Positions 26,697 through 35,748 of a stretch of DNA of 64,000 bases are shown in pieces. This stretch comes from Poriferisodalis sp965204195 (GTDB lineage Bacteria; Actinomycetota; Acidimicrobiia; Acidimicrobiales; Poriferisodalaceae): positions 3,100,001 to 3,164,000 of the forward strand of contig NZ_OZ241975.1 in the NCBI RefSeq assembly GCF_965204195.1, given 5' to 3'. The notes beneath the pieces are model-generated. The model ran no database searches. It was not told where the DNA came from and saw nothing but the letters and a program-made list of their open reading frames with translations. The position numbers and the translations under genes were made by a program. The stretch's first letter is position 1. The number at the start of each line of letters is the position of its first letter.

Positions 26697-29022
26697 TGCT
26701 TGACTCCTGACTCTCTCGACTCGCAATCCAGCGAGTTCCGACTGTGCATTGGTGGTTGAGCAGAAAACGAATCTGGCGCAGATCACCGTCGCCCCGGCCG
26801 AGGTGCAGCAACAGCGCCGCTGCCAACCGGCCCCGCTCAACGTTGGACCGTTCGAAGCTGTCGACGATGAGCCTCCAGCCGCGCCCGCGCAGTAGTCGCG
26901 CAGCAGCTCGTGCTGCGGCATGGGCACGTCCTGTGCGGACCGCTCCGACCCACTCGGGCCGCGGGTGTACCGCGATTGACCCGTTGGGTCTTGGTTCTGC
27001 GTCGCTCGGTGCGACCGGCAACCGCCCGGCGAAGAAGGGGGCGAGCACGACATAGGCGGGCTCGCTCACGGCATGAAATCGGGCGACCGGATCATCAGGG
27101 ACAGCCAGACCATGCCCGATGACGTTGAACGAGTCCTTCCATTCCAGAAGCAGCAAGCCGCTGAGAATCGCATCTAGGCGTTCCTCGTTGACCTGCCCAT
27201 GCAGGAGGCATCCGATGTCGGCGAGGTCAACGCCAAGCCCATAGTCGAACGCGAAGGGCAGACCTGCAACTTGATCCGAAACCTCGATTCCTGATTGCAT
27301 GGAGCACGCAAGAGCAGCGCGAGCACCCACGACATCGTTGAGGACATCGAACAGCGGGCGACGGCCCAGGTTCGGAACCCTCGGCCCGCCGTTCGCCCAG
27401 CCCAAACCGAATCGAGTCCGGACGACCGGACGAAGAAGCGTCATGAGGCTTCCACCGACAGCCTCCGCGGGGGTGGGCCGCCCCGCAGACATGCGATCGC
27501 TTAGCGAAGCAAGGCCTGCTGCGATCCGAAACTCAACGGAATCATCATTGAGTGTCGGCACCCACTCTCGGGCCGAGAGCCCCGAAATCGGCTCAAGACG
27601 TCGGTCTTGCCGATACTTGGCTGACCGGGACGCGGCTCGTTCCGTCTGGGCGAGCACGGCAAGCACCGTCTGAAGACGGACGGCACCGCCAAACGTCGAC
27701 ACCGCGAACTGCTCCCGCTCCACAGCGTTCAGTGCCGACCTGACGGCTGCAGGCACCCTGTTGAAGTTGAGTCGCGCCTTGCCGACCCATCCATCGAGTT
27801 GACGCAAGAGATCGACCTCGGGCCTCACCCGGTCGCGAACCTTGAATCGTCCGATCGGCACTGCCAGCGGACTCCGCCCATCCCTAACGCCGATGAGATA
27901 ACGAACAAACTCATCAATGGAGCGATCAACGCCGAGCGTTGCCGTGGCTCGGACGAAATCAAGCCCCGAGCGAGCTTGACTGCGGCCCCACTGAGATCGC
28001 CCTTCTGAGATCAGGTGCTCGATCTCACGATGAGACAGATCATTACGCCACAACGGCGCCCACAACTCACCCTTTACGTTCTCGCCTGTCGAGGCTGACC
28101 CATAGCCACTAGCCGTTGCATCGACAGTGAAGGGCATGCTGGCCTTGCTGCTGCCCGTTTGGCTCTCGACACTGAGCCGCCGGGCAGCTGCGCTGGCGAA
28201 CACCATGGCTCCCTCGATACCCAGCACAAAGCTCCACGGGTTCGAGAGAGCCTTGCCATCGCCGAACGCGGAAGAGTTTGGGCCGCCCTTGGCACCCGGG
28301 TCGAATTGGCTGGTACTGCTCGGAACGAATTGAACCTCGCCGACTCGAAACAGAGCATGACGAAGAAGCGCTCTTGACGTGGGGGCGTCATTGCGCCCCC
28401 GTACCGATTGATTCGGTGAATCCTCCAAGAGCCCGGCTGTCTCTAGCTGCTCCAAGAAATTGGCTGAGAGGTCCATCCTGCCGACGTTGCCCCCGGTGCC
28501 GAGAATCAACGGGTAGCGAATGTCGTCGTCGAGCAGGACCACCGATGCATCCAGCCACGCGAGTGCTTCGTCCGGAAACGAACCGCGGCACAGTTCAATG
28601 AGCTGCGCCTTACCTTGCTTGAGGACCTTGCCGTCCTTGGTCAGCCCGAGTCGGCGTGCCCTGTGCCGTGCCTCGTCGGCGGCGACTATCGCTTCGCGGT
28701 ACGGGCCTAGCCGCGCCAAGTCACTGTTTCTGACCTTCTCGACGACTCTTTGTGCGGATGGGGAGGTGGGCTTGCCTGCATCCTGAAAGCCGCCCCCGCT
28801 GTTCCAAGGGGCTACTGCCGGAGTGGGTTTGTAGTCCTCAGCAAAGAAGTCGACGAGATTGGTCTCGCTCAGTTCCGAGCTGGAGACGACCAAATGATCG
28901 CCATCCCATCTGGCCGATGCATCTGGATCGAGTTGCTCGCCGACCAATCGGATGACTCCGAGACCTGTCAGGTAGGACAGCAAGGGCTCGGCTCTGCACC
29001 CGCGCAGATGGACTGTGTTCAT
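26683..29022 (-). CDS. csx17: Type I-G large subunit Csx17 (Cas8g/Cas8u2)
   Basis: 779-aa signature protein of subtype I-G, the Cas8-like large subunit expected to read the PAM and recruit Cas3. It begins MNTVHLRGCRAEPLLSYLTGLGVIRLV, the standard family start, and contains AEDYKPTPAVAPWNSGGGF and SAFGDGKALSNPWSFVLGIEGAMVF. The ATG at 29022 overlaps the cas3 stop as ATGA. Eleven further in-frame residues upstream (to 29055) lie within cas3 and are not used. Confidence 0.95.
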   Translation of the reverse strand: MNTVHLRGCRAEPLLSYLTGLGVIRLVGEQLDPDASARWDGDHLVVSSSELSETNLVDFFAEDYKPTPAVAPWNSGGGFQDAGKPTSPSAQRVVEKVRNSDLARLGPYREAIVAADEARHRARRLGLTKDGKVLKQGKAQLIELCRGSFPDEALAWLDASVVLLDDDIRYPLILGTGGNVGRMDLSANFLEQLETAGLLEDSPNQSVRGRNDAPTSRALLRHALFRVGEVQFVPSSTSQFDPGAKGGPNSSAFGDGKALSNPWSFVLGIEGAMVFASAAARRLSVESQTGSSKASMPFTVDATASGYGSASTGENVKGELWAPLWRNDLSHREIEHLISEGRSQWGRSQARSGLDFVRATATLGVDRSIDEFVRYLIGVRDGRSPLAVPIGRFKVRDRVRPEVDLLRQLDGWVGKARLNFNRVPAAVRSALNAVEREQFAVSTFGGAVRLQTVLAVLAQTERAASRSAKYRQDRRLEPISGLSAREWVPTLNDDSVEFRIAAGLASLSDRMSAGRPTPAEAVGGSLMTLLRPVVRTRFGLGWANGGPRVPNLGRRPLFDVLNDVVGARAALACSMQSGIEVSDQVAGLPFAFDYGLGVDLADIGCLLHGQVNEERLDAILSGLLLLEWKDSFNVIGHGLAVPDDPVARFHAVSEPAYVVLAPFFAGRLPVAPSDAEPRPNGSIAVHPRPEWVGAVRTGRAHAAARAAARLLRGRGWRLIVDSFERSNVERGRLAAALLLHLGRGDGDLRQIRFLLNHQCTVGTRWIASRESQESSNEQT

Positions 29023-31514
29023 GGGGCTTGGCCTGCGTTGCGGCTCGCCCGCCAATCCGCGCAGCGGACGACCATCTCAAGGAACGCCAAGCGGAACGGA
29101 CCGAGGTCGGGACGGTCCCGCAAGGCGAGCGCGCGTCGCTCATACCGATCGTGCCCTGTTGGAATCCTGAGATGACTCTTTGGAATCGTCCGATCGCCAA
29201 GGTCGACCTCCGGCAGCGCTGACCCGGGCGCAATGCCGAGCGTGGTAACGATCCGATCATCGGTGCCGAGTTCTTCGGGTGGCCGGCGGATCGACAGACG
29301 GATGCGTCCGTGGTGAGACGCAACGAGGTAGATCACTAGATCAGTTTCCCGGTGGTCACCCAGTGCGGACGCACCCTCACTCATCAGAGCCAGCGCCGAC
29401 GCAAGCTCGTGCCGGAAGAATGGTGGATCGAAGCGCAATGGCCTGCGATTGCCCGTCTTGGCAAACGGGCCGTCTGATTGGAGACCAGCTCGCTCGTCGG
29501 CGCTTACGGTTGCCAGTGCCGCCTGTTGCCACACCTCTGATGCTTTTCCGATGTCGTGTAGCTGTCCGGCGACGATTGCGGCACGGTGCATCTCGGGACT
29601 CAGGCCGTTGGCTCCGAACGCTTCAAGCAACATCGTGCACTCGCGCTCGACATCGATGAGATGTTCGGTCAGCGGATACCAGGCATCAGCGAGTGACGCT
29701 GGTTCGTCAGCCACCGCGACGTCCTCGTCGGGTGACAACCCCGCGTTGAACGATGGCGCGTCAGGTGGTGTGACGACGGCCACCGGCTCGGCGCTCCTCG
29801 GATTCCAACCAATTTCTGAGTCATATCCCCCCTTGCTCGCGTCGAGCACCACCTCGATCCCGTCGCGCAGGTCGCGAGCGGTGCATCGCGCCCAAGGCTG
29901 GTCGCGGTCGCGAGCCAAGTGGTCGAGGAACCATGCCGAATTGCCTTTCCCCGAGTTGCCCTTCCGCAACCACTGCCCAAGTTCGGCGATCGGCACGCCG
30001 CAGAGTTCATCTCTACGCGGCGATGCCCCCGACGGCTGATTGTCGGCGATTTCGCGCCATGCCACCAGGACCGTGCGATCGTCTCGGTCACGAATGAACC
30101 GGGCGACGTCGACATCGTTGCCGCTCAGATCTGGAGTGGTGTCGAACAAGTCGATCAGATCCTTGCGCCGAATCACCGGCGTGATCCGATCGGCTGTGTG
30201 CACGTCAGCGTTCTGCAATCGGGTAGTCGACACTCGTTGCCCGTCAAGCGAGCGAAGCGCTTCGACCGACTCGTGCACGTCGTCTTCCTCATAGGGCGGG
30301 GACTTGGGCGGCATCACCCACAACAGCTGAGCGTCGTCTCGTGCGCCGTCTCGGTTGCAGCGCCCGGCACGCTGCACGACCGATGGCCACGGCGCAGACT
30401 CGGTGAACAGGAGCGTCGCCGAGAGATCGATGCCGGCTTCCAGAACCTGCGTGCTGACAATGATCTTTCCCGCCAGACCCGGTGGGGACAGCGCAGCAGC
30501 CGTGTGCGCCTCACGGTCGGCGGGCCGGTAACGAGAATGCAGGAGCACCAGGTCGGCATCTGGGCCGAGCTTTTTAAGCGCATTCCAGGCAGCTGTCGCT
30601 CGGTCCACTGTGTTGAACACTGCCAACGTGAGGGTGCCTGGTTGGTGGCGGTCAACCAGCTGTTCCGCGAGAGTTCGCTCCGGCCATTTCGCCGGCAAGG
30701 TGATCTCTGAGACCGTCCGGAGTGCATCCAAGCGGCGACTGAGGAAACCACGGCGATCATGATCATCTAGCTCGATCTTGGGCCCGATGTCAGGCCGATC
30801 TACCGTGCGCAGGAGCCGCTCATCCACGGTGGCAGACATCCACGTGCTCGACGTCGGTAGAGCCGTGCCGAAAGAGTCACGGAACGACTGGAGCTGGCGG
30901 GTGTTGGGCGTGGCGACATCCATCAGCTGGATCTCGTCGAACACCCAGTGCGCTCCGTTGTTGAACCCCCCGAATGCCATAGGCCAATGCCACCGGCGAT
31001 CGGCGTACCCGCGATTGAGAGCTCGGGACAGCAGCATGTCGATGGTCCCAATGAACACAGCATCACGATCAGGGCTGAACCGCCAGTCGTCGTCGCTCCA
31101 ACCAGCTCCACCCTGAACCTTGTGAAGGGCGATGTCACCATCCATGCCGAGGCGCTTGAGCCACGATTCGAATCGGTCGGCGGTCTGCTCGACGAGGGTT
31201 CGCATCGGCAGCGCAACGACAAGCCAGTGGGGAGTGGCAGCGCGGACATGGGCATCCGGGTGCATGCGGCGGCGATAGAGCCATCCCAGGCCAACGGCTT
31301 CCGTCTTGCCACAGCCTGTCGGAACTTGAAGCAGCTCGGGAAGTCCGTTGTCAGCAACACGTCGCTGAAATCCATACGGCCTGAACCCTGTCGCTCGCAG
31401 GTACAGCTCCTCTACCGTGAGATCGGACCGCGCCGCGAGAGTCGATCGATACCGATGCGAGGAACTGGGCACCCGCGCAGGTCGGTTTGCATCTGAGGCG
31501 GCATCGTGGACCAT
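29019..31514 (-). CDS. cas3: CRISPR-associated helicase-nuclease Cas3 with C-terminal HD domain
   Basis: Up to 831 aa; degrades target DNA after Cascade recognition. The superfamily-2 helicase comes first: Walker A PTGCGKT (65-71), DEIQ box (193-196), SAT motif in MSATV, and motif VI QRAGRCNRDG (381-390). The HD nuclease follows at the C-terminus: GQLHDIGKASEVW (His653-Asp654), RHELASAL and ASHHGR (His734-His735). Helicase-then-HD order is the I-G arrangement, reversed from most type I Cas3. The first 25-30 residues are not conserved, so the true start may be later. First gene of the cas operon. Confidence 0.95.
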   Translation of the reverse strand: MVHDAASDANRPARVPSSSHRYRSTLAARSDLTVEELYLRATGFRPYGFQRRVADNGLPELLQVPTGCGKTEAVGLGWLYRRRMHPDAHVRAATPHWLVVALPMRTLVEQTADRFESWLKRLGMDGDIALHKVQGGAGWSDDDWRFSPDRDAVFIGTIDMLLSRALNRGYADRRWHWPMAFGGFNNGAHWVFDEIQLMDVATPNTRQLQSFRDSFGTALPTSSTWMSATVDERLLRTVDRPDIGPKIELDDHDRRGFLSRRLDALRTVSEITLPAKWPERTLAEQLVDRHQPGTLTLAVFNTVDRATAAWNALKKLGPDADLVLLHSRYRPADREAHTAAALSPPGLAGKIIVSTQVLEAGIDLSATLLFTESAPWPSVVQRAGRCNRDGARDDAQLLWVMPPKSPPYEEDDVHESVEALRSLDGQRVSTTRLQNADVHTADRITPVIRRKDLIDLFDTTPDLSGNDVDVARFIRDRDDRTVLVAWREIADNQPSGASPRRDELCGVPIAELGQWLRKGNSGKGNSAWFLDHLARDRDQPWARCTARDLRDGIEVVLDASKGGYDSEIGWNPRSAEPVAVVTPPDAPSFNAGLSPDEDVAVADEPASLADAWYPLTEHLIDVERECTMLLEAFGANGLSPEMHRAAIVAGQLHDIGKASEVWQQAALATVSADERAGLQSDGPFAKTGNRRPLRFDPPFFRHELASALALMSEGASALGDHRETDLVIYLVASHHGRIRLSIRRPPEELGTDDRIVTTLGIAPGSALPEVDLGDRTIPKSHLRIPTGHDRYERRALALRDRPDLGPFRLAFLEMVVRCADWRASRNAGQAP

Positions 31515-31907
31515 TGGTCAGGGTTTAGTCGGGGGCTGTGACACGAACGGTGACCACCGCGTGATGATCTGCCTCCAGTGGTTCGCATTGAGTGAAATTG
31601 CTCAGAGGTGCTCAACATCTACAGGCCACCGATCGCCCGATACCGCAGTCGGGCAGTCTCATGCCCACCCTTCCGAACAGCGCGTCGGCGTATTGCCGAA
31701 TCGGCTGTTTGCGGCACAGGCAGCGGGTCGAAGGCCGAGATGGTCGATAGCGGCATGCCGCGGTCCTCCGCCGTCGGCAGCGGCAACACCACCACAGCGA
31801 TTCAGTTCCGGCGACGGGCGTGAGATACCTCAAAAACCATTCGGGTGCGCCGAACCGATGACATTACGTTTCGGGGGTGCATCGCGAGCCGAGCGGCAGG
31901 AGAGCGC
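31515..31907. other. Intergenic region upstream of cas3, no supported gene
   Basis: About 390 nt between the divergent cas operon and the membrane coiled-coil gene. Short open frames on both strands (for example 31608-31823 plus, 31612-31833 minus) lack recognisable domains, a good Shine-Dalgarno site or family-like composition. It should carry the cas operon promoter near 31515-31620, but no clear box is visible. Confidence 0.5.
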
Positions 31908-32390
31908 ATGGCTACCATTCAGACTGTGCCGGAGCAGCCCGCTGCAACAGACACGGCCAGCGAGACAGACGGCCCCGACAGTGCGGCCGAGTCCCGAGTG
32001 TCGGCGGGCGGGCGCGATGGCGGCGCGGGCAGCACACAACCGGCACCGACTGCCGGTGATCGCAGCAGCAGTCGCAGGCCCTTCCTCGGCCAGACGGCCG
32101 CGATCACGATCATCGCCGCGCTGATCGCGTCCATGACGCTCGCGGCGGTCACGGCGTTCAACACGCTCCGCTCCGACATCATCTCCGTGCGAACCGAGCT
32201 GCGAGAGGAGATCAACGGTGAGATCGGATCACTGCGCACCGAGATGCGAGACGAGATCGGATCGCTGCGCACCGAACTGCACGACTTCCGAACCGAGGTC
32301 GGTGCGGTGCTGCTCGATCATGCCGAGCGTCTCGCGCGCATCGAAGCCCTGCTCTTGAACGGCACCATCGACTCGCGCCAGCAGTCCTGA
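31908..32390 (+). CDS. Small membrane protein with coiled-coil repeats
   Basis: 160-aa protein of unknown function. The ATG at 31908 is preceded by AGGAG, so it is preferred over an upstream start. The layout is an acidic, disordered Thr/Ser/Ala-rich N-terminus (about 1-65), one membrane helix (AAITIIAALIASMTLAAVTAF), then a coiled coil built from near-repeats SLRTEMRDEIG and SLRTELHDFRTEV. Such proteins occur as partners of various actinobacterial accessory loci. It lies between cas3 and the nucleotidyltransferase module and is transcribed away from the cas operon. A link with CRISPR defence cannot be claimed. Confidence 0.75.
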   Translation: MATIQTVPEQPAATDTASETDGPDSAAESRVSAGGRDGGAGSTQPAPTAGDRSSSRRPFLGQTAAITIIAALIASMTLAAVTAFNTLRSDIISVRTELREEINGEIGSLRTEMRDEIGSLRTELHDFRTEVGAVLLDHAERLARIEALLLNGTIDSRQQS

Positions 32391-32484
32391 GCACCAGCCC
32401 CAGTTGCATGGGACACCCGCCGTGGCGAACCGCTGCTCCGGTGGGCGCGCACTCGTACTGAATGCGGCAACGTTCGGACCTAAA

Positions 32485-32522
32485 TATTCGCATACTCGAT
32501 GATAAGATTGAGAATGTGAATA
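32485..32522 (+). promoter_or_regulatory. Inverted-repeat operator over the start of the HTH-nucleotidyltransferase gene
   Basis: Arms ATTCGCATACTC (32486-32497) and GAGAATGTGAAT (32510-32521) match as an inverted repeat at 10 of 12 positions, with a 12-nt centre. A -10-like TAAGAT (32503-32508) sits in the centre, 7 nt before the GTG at 32516. A transcript could therefore be leaderless, starting at the GTG, and binding of the HTH product would block it. AT-rich compared with its surroundings. Confidence 0.5.
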
Positions 32523-33112
32523 CGTCAGCGCCGGCGCTGGTGCCGCTGTTCAGATCAGATCAGCAGCTGCGCATTCTCGGTGTCCTCTTCGGCGGTACTG
32601 GAGATGAACTCACTGTGGGAGAACTCGCCGTGCGCGCTGAGGTTGCGCAAGCTACCGCGAGCCGCGAGGTCGCTCGTCTCGAACAGCACGGCCTCGTGAA
32701 GACGCGGGCTCTGGGCCGCAACCGGCTGGTGCGCCCTAACTGGAGCCTCCCGTGGGCGCCGGAGCTGCGCTCGATTCTGTTGCAGACCGTCGGCGTGCTG
32801 GGGCGCCTCGGAGAAGCGCTCAGCGGACTGGAAGGTGCCGATGAAGCGTTTGTGTTCGGATCGTGGGCCGCTCGCTTCGAAGGCGAGCCAGGTCCCTTTC
32901 CGAACGATGTCGATGTCGTCGTAGTCGGCGACGTGCCGCTGCGGTCAGTCCGCAGAAAATGCCGCGAGGTCGAGCAGCACCTGCGAGTAGACATCAATCC
33001 TGTTGTGATCGACAAGGGTGCTTGGAGTGCTCCAGAAGCGGAGCCGTTCGTTGCTCACATCCGGGAGCAGCCGCTGGTGCCGATCTCGCTCGACGCAGGC
33101 CCCGATGGCTGA
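32516..33112 (+). CDS. HTH-domain nucleotidyltransferase (MNT-like, possible antitoxin)
   Basis: 198 aa from the GTG at 32516 (an upstream ATG at 32462 is in frame but would run through the palindrome). The N-terminal winged helix (about 12-75) has LTVGELAVRAEVAQATASREVARLEQHG, a MarR/ArsR-like DNA reader. The C-terminal minimal nucleotidyltransferase (about 105-190) has the pol-beta motif FGSWAARF followed by NDVDVVVVG, i.e. GS...DxD. It overlaps the next gene by 8 nt. In MNT-HEPN toxin-antitoxin systems the nucleotidyltransferase AMPylates and silences the HEPN partner; here the fused HTH would also give autoregulation. The family is clear; the antitoxin role is inference. Confidence 0.8.
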   Translation: MNTSAPALVPLFRSDQQLRILGVLFGGTGDELTVGELAVRAEVAQATASREVARLEQHGLVKTRALGRNRLVRPNWSLPWAPELRSILLQTVGVLGRLGEALSGLEGADEAFVFGSWAARFEGEPGPFPNDVDVVVVGDVPLRSVRRKCREVEQHLRVDINPVVIDKGAWSAPEAEPFVAHIREQPLVPISLDAGPDG

Positions 33113-33566
33113 CTGGCTGGCGGAGGCGATTGCAACCGGAGACGTGGAGCGAGTGCCGGCGAACATGGGTGCCGCCGGCGAGCGCATCAACGACGCCAGG
33201 CGGCACGTCCATTCGGCCCGCAGAATCGCCGAGAGCGACACGACGCTTGCCATAGCAGCCTGCCACGACGCCATCCGCAAGGCCCTGACGGGCCACATGT
33301 CAGCTCGAGGGCTGCGCGTGCGCCGAGGCGAAGGCACTCATCGCATCACTCTCGACTACGCCCGACACCATTTGGCAGGCACGATCAACGAGAGTGATCT
33401 GGTCGAAGCGAACGAGATCCGAATGGACCGCGCCCTCGCCGAATATGGCGACTTTGCGTCCAGAAAGTTGACTGCAAGCCACGCCCGTGATGCGGCCGAC
33501 GTAGCGGAACGAGTCGTCAACGCAATCGCCAGCGCTCTCGCAGGCGAATCGACGCAGCAGATATAA
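33105..33566 (+). CDS. HEPN-like helical protein, partner of the nucleotidyltransferase
   Basis: 153-aa all-helical protein whose ATG (33105) lies inside the end of the nucleotidyltransferase gene, so they are coupled. The segments ARRIAESDTTLAIAACHDAIRKALTGHMSARGLRV and ANEIRMDRALAEYGDF look like the four-helix HEPN/SAV_6107-type fold found next to MNT genes. A canonical Rx4-6H RNase motif is not visible in the last helices, so toxicity is uncertain. Alternatives are a substrate-binding helper of the nucleotidyltransferase or a degenerate toxin. Confidence 0.6.
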   Translation: MADWLAEAIATGDVERVPANMGAAGERINDARRHVHSARRIAESDTTLAIAACHDAIRKALTGHMSARGLRVRRGEGTHRITLDYARHHLAGTINESDLVEANEIRMDRALAEYGDFASRKLTASHARDAADVAERVVNAIASALAGESTQQI

Positions 33567-33762
33567 CCAGCGGCCGCGCCCGTGCGCAAGATCGCGCCCC
33601 GGGCGCACAGGCAACGCCGCGCGCCCTATCGGTGAAGGGTCGATCAACTCACCGGATGGACAGCCGCCGCGGCGATCCGCCGCGGTCGTGCTGTCGTGCA
33701 GCGCGGCCCTCGGCTCTGCCTCGGCTTGATACTTGTGACACCCCCTTCGTACGGTTGTTCTC

Positions 33763-34983
33763 ATGGAAACGGACAGCGGCGACCGGGCTGGCGGCGGCGA
33801 CTCCCCTGCTTCAGATACGGCACATGAGGCATCTGCCGGTGTCGAGGTGCGGGCCGATGCGGTGACGGTGTCTGAGCTGTCTGATGCTGCGTTGCATCGA
33901 CGGCTGGCCGAGATCGGCCGGGCAACGTCGGCGTTGGCGGCGTTGCGCAGCGAGACGCTGCGGGAGCTGACGCGCCGTACTGACACCGCTACGGCTGAAC
34001 AGACGGCCAAGCACACACTGAGAATCCCGGGGCGGGCGGCGCGCAGCGATGTGAAGCTCAGCGTGGCGCTCGGCGACCTCGACGCGACTCGCAGCGGTCT
34101 CGAGGAGGGCACGATTCCCGACGGGCACGCTCAGCTGATCGCCCGTGCATCGACTGAGGGGCCCATCGACGAGGCATGGCTGGCTGAGCGGGCTCAGCGC
34201 GAGGGGTATGACCAGTTCCGCCGCACCGTCGCCCGACATCAGGCTGAGGCGAGCAGTGATGACGGCGCCTCACTGCTGGAGCGCCAGCGCCAAGCGCGCG
34301 CAGGGAAGATCTTCACCAGCCGGCACGACGGCATGGTGGTGCTCAATGCCCAGTTCGACCCCGTCACCGGAGCTCGCCTGGCGTCCGTGATCGCCGCGAC
34401 AGAACGGCGCCTCTACAGCAACGAAGACCCCAAGTCACGGCCATCGCACCCCCAGCGCACCGCGGATTCGATCGCAATGCTGATCCTTGAGCCCGACGCC
34501 GCACGGCCCGTGGGCACCTCGCTGCTGGTGGTAGCTGACTACGACGCAGTGAACCACCAGCTCACGAACGCCCGCCTGTCAGACGGCACCCCCATCCCCA
34601 TCGGCGAGATCGGCCGCATCGCCGCAGACGCACAGGTGCTACCAGCGATCTTCAACCACGCAACCGGTGACCTGCGCATGGGCCGCAGCCGTCGCACAGC
34701 CACCGAACTGCAGCGTGCCGCGCTCGCACTCCGTGACCAAGGCTGCATCGGCTGCGACGTGTCGCCCGACTACTGCCGGGCGCACCACATCATCGAATGG
34801 CAGCACGGCGGCCGCACCGACTACGACAACCTCGTGCTGGTCTGCAACGACTGCCACCACAAAATCCACCACCACGGCCACACCGTCGAACAAGTGCCCT
34901 GCACCAGCCGCTACGAACTGCGTGCTCCTGCAACGCCGCCGACGACGGGTGACAGCACGGCCCCAAGAGCACCCCCAGCTTGA
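33763..34983 (+). CDS. DUF222 / HNH endonuclease (13E12 family)
   Basis: 406-aa protein typical of high-copy actinobacterial DUF222-HNH genes. Residues about 25-330 form the helical DUF222 region (SELSDAALHRRLAEIGRATSALAALRS, HDGMVVLNAQFDPVTGARLAS); the C-terminal HNH domain has CIGCDVSPDYCRAHHIIEWQ, then DYDNLVLVCNDCHHKIHHHGH, with two CxxC zinc pairs and the His-Asn-His residues. Probably a DNA nuclease carried in mobile or defence regions; the biological role of the family is poorly known. Start ATG 33763. Confidence 0.88.
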   Translation: METDSGDRAGGGDSPASDTAHEASAGVEVRADAVTVSELSDAALHRRLAEIGRATSALAALRSETLRELTRRTDTATAEQTAKHTLRIPGRAARSDVKLSVALGDLDATRSGLEEGTIPDGHAQLIARASTEGPIDEAWLAERAQREGYDQFRRTVARHQAEASSDDGASLLERQRQARAGKIFTSRHDGMVVLNAQFDPVTGARLASVIAATERRLYSNEDPKSRPSHPQRTADSIAMLILEPDAARPVGTSLLVVADYDAVNHQLTNARLSDGTPIPIGEIGRIAADAQVLPAIFNHATGDLRMGRSRRTATELQRAALALRDQGCIGCDVSPDYCRAHHIIEWQHGGRTDYDNLVLVCNDCHHKIHHHGHTVEQVPCTSRYELRAPATPPTTGDSTAPRAPPA

Positions 34984-35145
34984 ACGTCGGGGCGGCGGGG
35001 TGCGGGCCGGTTTCGGCCGAGAGCGCCCACAGCCTGTGTGCCGAGGCCGAGGATCGCGGGATCGGCGCCAAGGTGACCCGGCGTGTGGGATTGGCACCAA
35101 TAGGACCCGGCTTGCCGGAGGCGGCAGACGACGACCGACGAAAAG

Positions 35146-35188
35146 GCCCGCCATTCCTAGTCAAGCCGGAGCGTCCAGAAAGGCGGGC
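35146..35188 (-). terminator. Hairpin with T-run ending the AAA/DUF4276/membrane operon
   Basis: On the minus strand GCCCGCC (35188-35182) pairs with GGCGGGC (35152-35146) across a 29-nt loop and is followed by CTTTTC. It sits about 35 nt after the membrane-protein stop. The long loop lowers confidence. Confidence 0.45.
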
Positions 35189-35223
35189 AGGATTGGGTTC
35201 ACTCTACCGGCGGCGCTCCGTGC

Positions 35224-35745
35224 TCAGGCTCGGTTCGGCGTACCCCGTTGCAGCGCATCGAGCAGGTGGCCGGCGTGGGCGGTCAGGAGCGTGAGGCGGC
35301 AGGTTTTCGGCTCGCGAGCGCCGACCTGGTGCACGTAGGTCACGCGCAGGGCAGTGCTGCCGGTACCACCGAGCAGGCGATTGCTGCGCAGGCCCTTGTG
35401 CCACCAGCCGCCGAACTCCCAGAACGGTTCCACTTCGACGATCTCTGCGCTCACGACCGTTCGGGCATCCACGCGCTGACCGCGGAACGGCCGGACACGG
35501 GCCGTGAAGCCACCATCGTCGATCTGCAGTTCCAAACGCATACGGCTGAACATCCACGACGCAGCGGCGAACGGCATGACCAGCGGGACCGTGACCCACA
35601 ACCGGGCTGTACCCGTCAGGTCATCGTCGGGGACCGCCGTGACGAGCGTGCCCAGCCCTGCCGCCATGACCAGCAGCGCCGCTACGAATATCTGCTGCGC
35701 GCGCCGGCTCTTGCCGTCGAACCGCTCCACGAGCTCGCTCGCCAC
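35224..35745 (-). CDS. Two-helix membrane protein with PH-like C-terminal domain
   Basis: 173 aa from a GTG at 35745, only 3 nt after the DUF4276 stop. Two membrane helices (about 17-38 and 48-66) lead into a strand-rich cytosolic region (MRLELQIDDGGFTARVRPF, VVSAEIVEVEPFW, ALRVTYVHQV) resembling bacterial PH-like domains that follow a membrane hairpin. About 40 residues around the second helix are repeated as a gene fragment at 40089-40212. Its position makes it the third gene of an AAA/DUF4276 operon; whether it takes part in that system, for example as a membrane effector, is inference. Confidence 0.7.
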   Translation of the reverse strand: MASELVERFDGKSRRAQQIFVAALLVMAAGLGTLVTAVPDDDLTGTARLWVTVPLVMPFAAASWMFSRMRLELQIDDGGFTARVRPFRGQRVDARTVVSAEIVEVEPFWEFGGWWHKGLRSNRLLGGTGSTALRVTYVHQVGAREPKTCRLTLLTAHAGHLLDALQRGTPNRA

Positions 35746-35748
35746 GGC

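Noticed and set aside
26697..27053. 119-residue N-terminal extension of csb1
   Set aside because: It is the csx17 gene read out of frame; the family start MSKREMHAIELRAV lies at 26696.
31417..32124. A 235-codon plus-strand frame across the cas3 start and the intergenic region
   Set aside because: Overlaps two better-supported genes in wrong frames and has no ribosome-binding site or family motif.
34984..35223. Possible RNA gene between the HNH nuclease and the membrane protein
   Set aside because: Only a long-loop hairpin with a T-run was found; no tRNA-like cloverleaf or known RNA motif.
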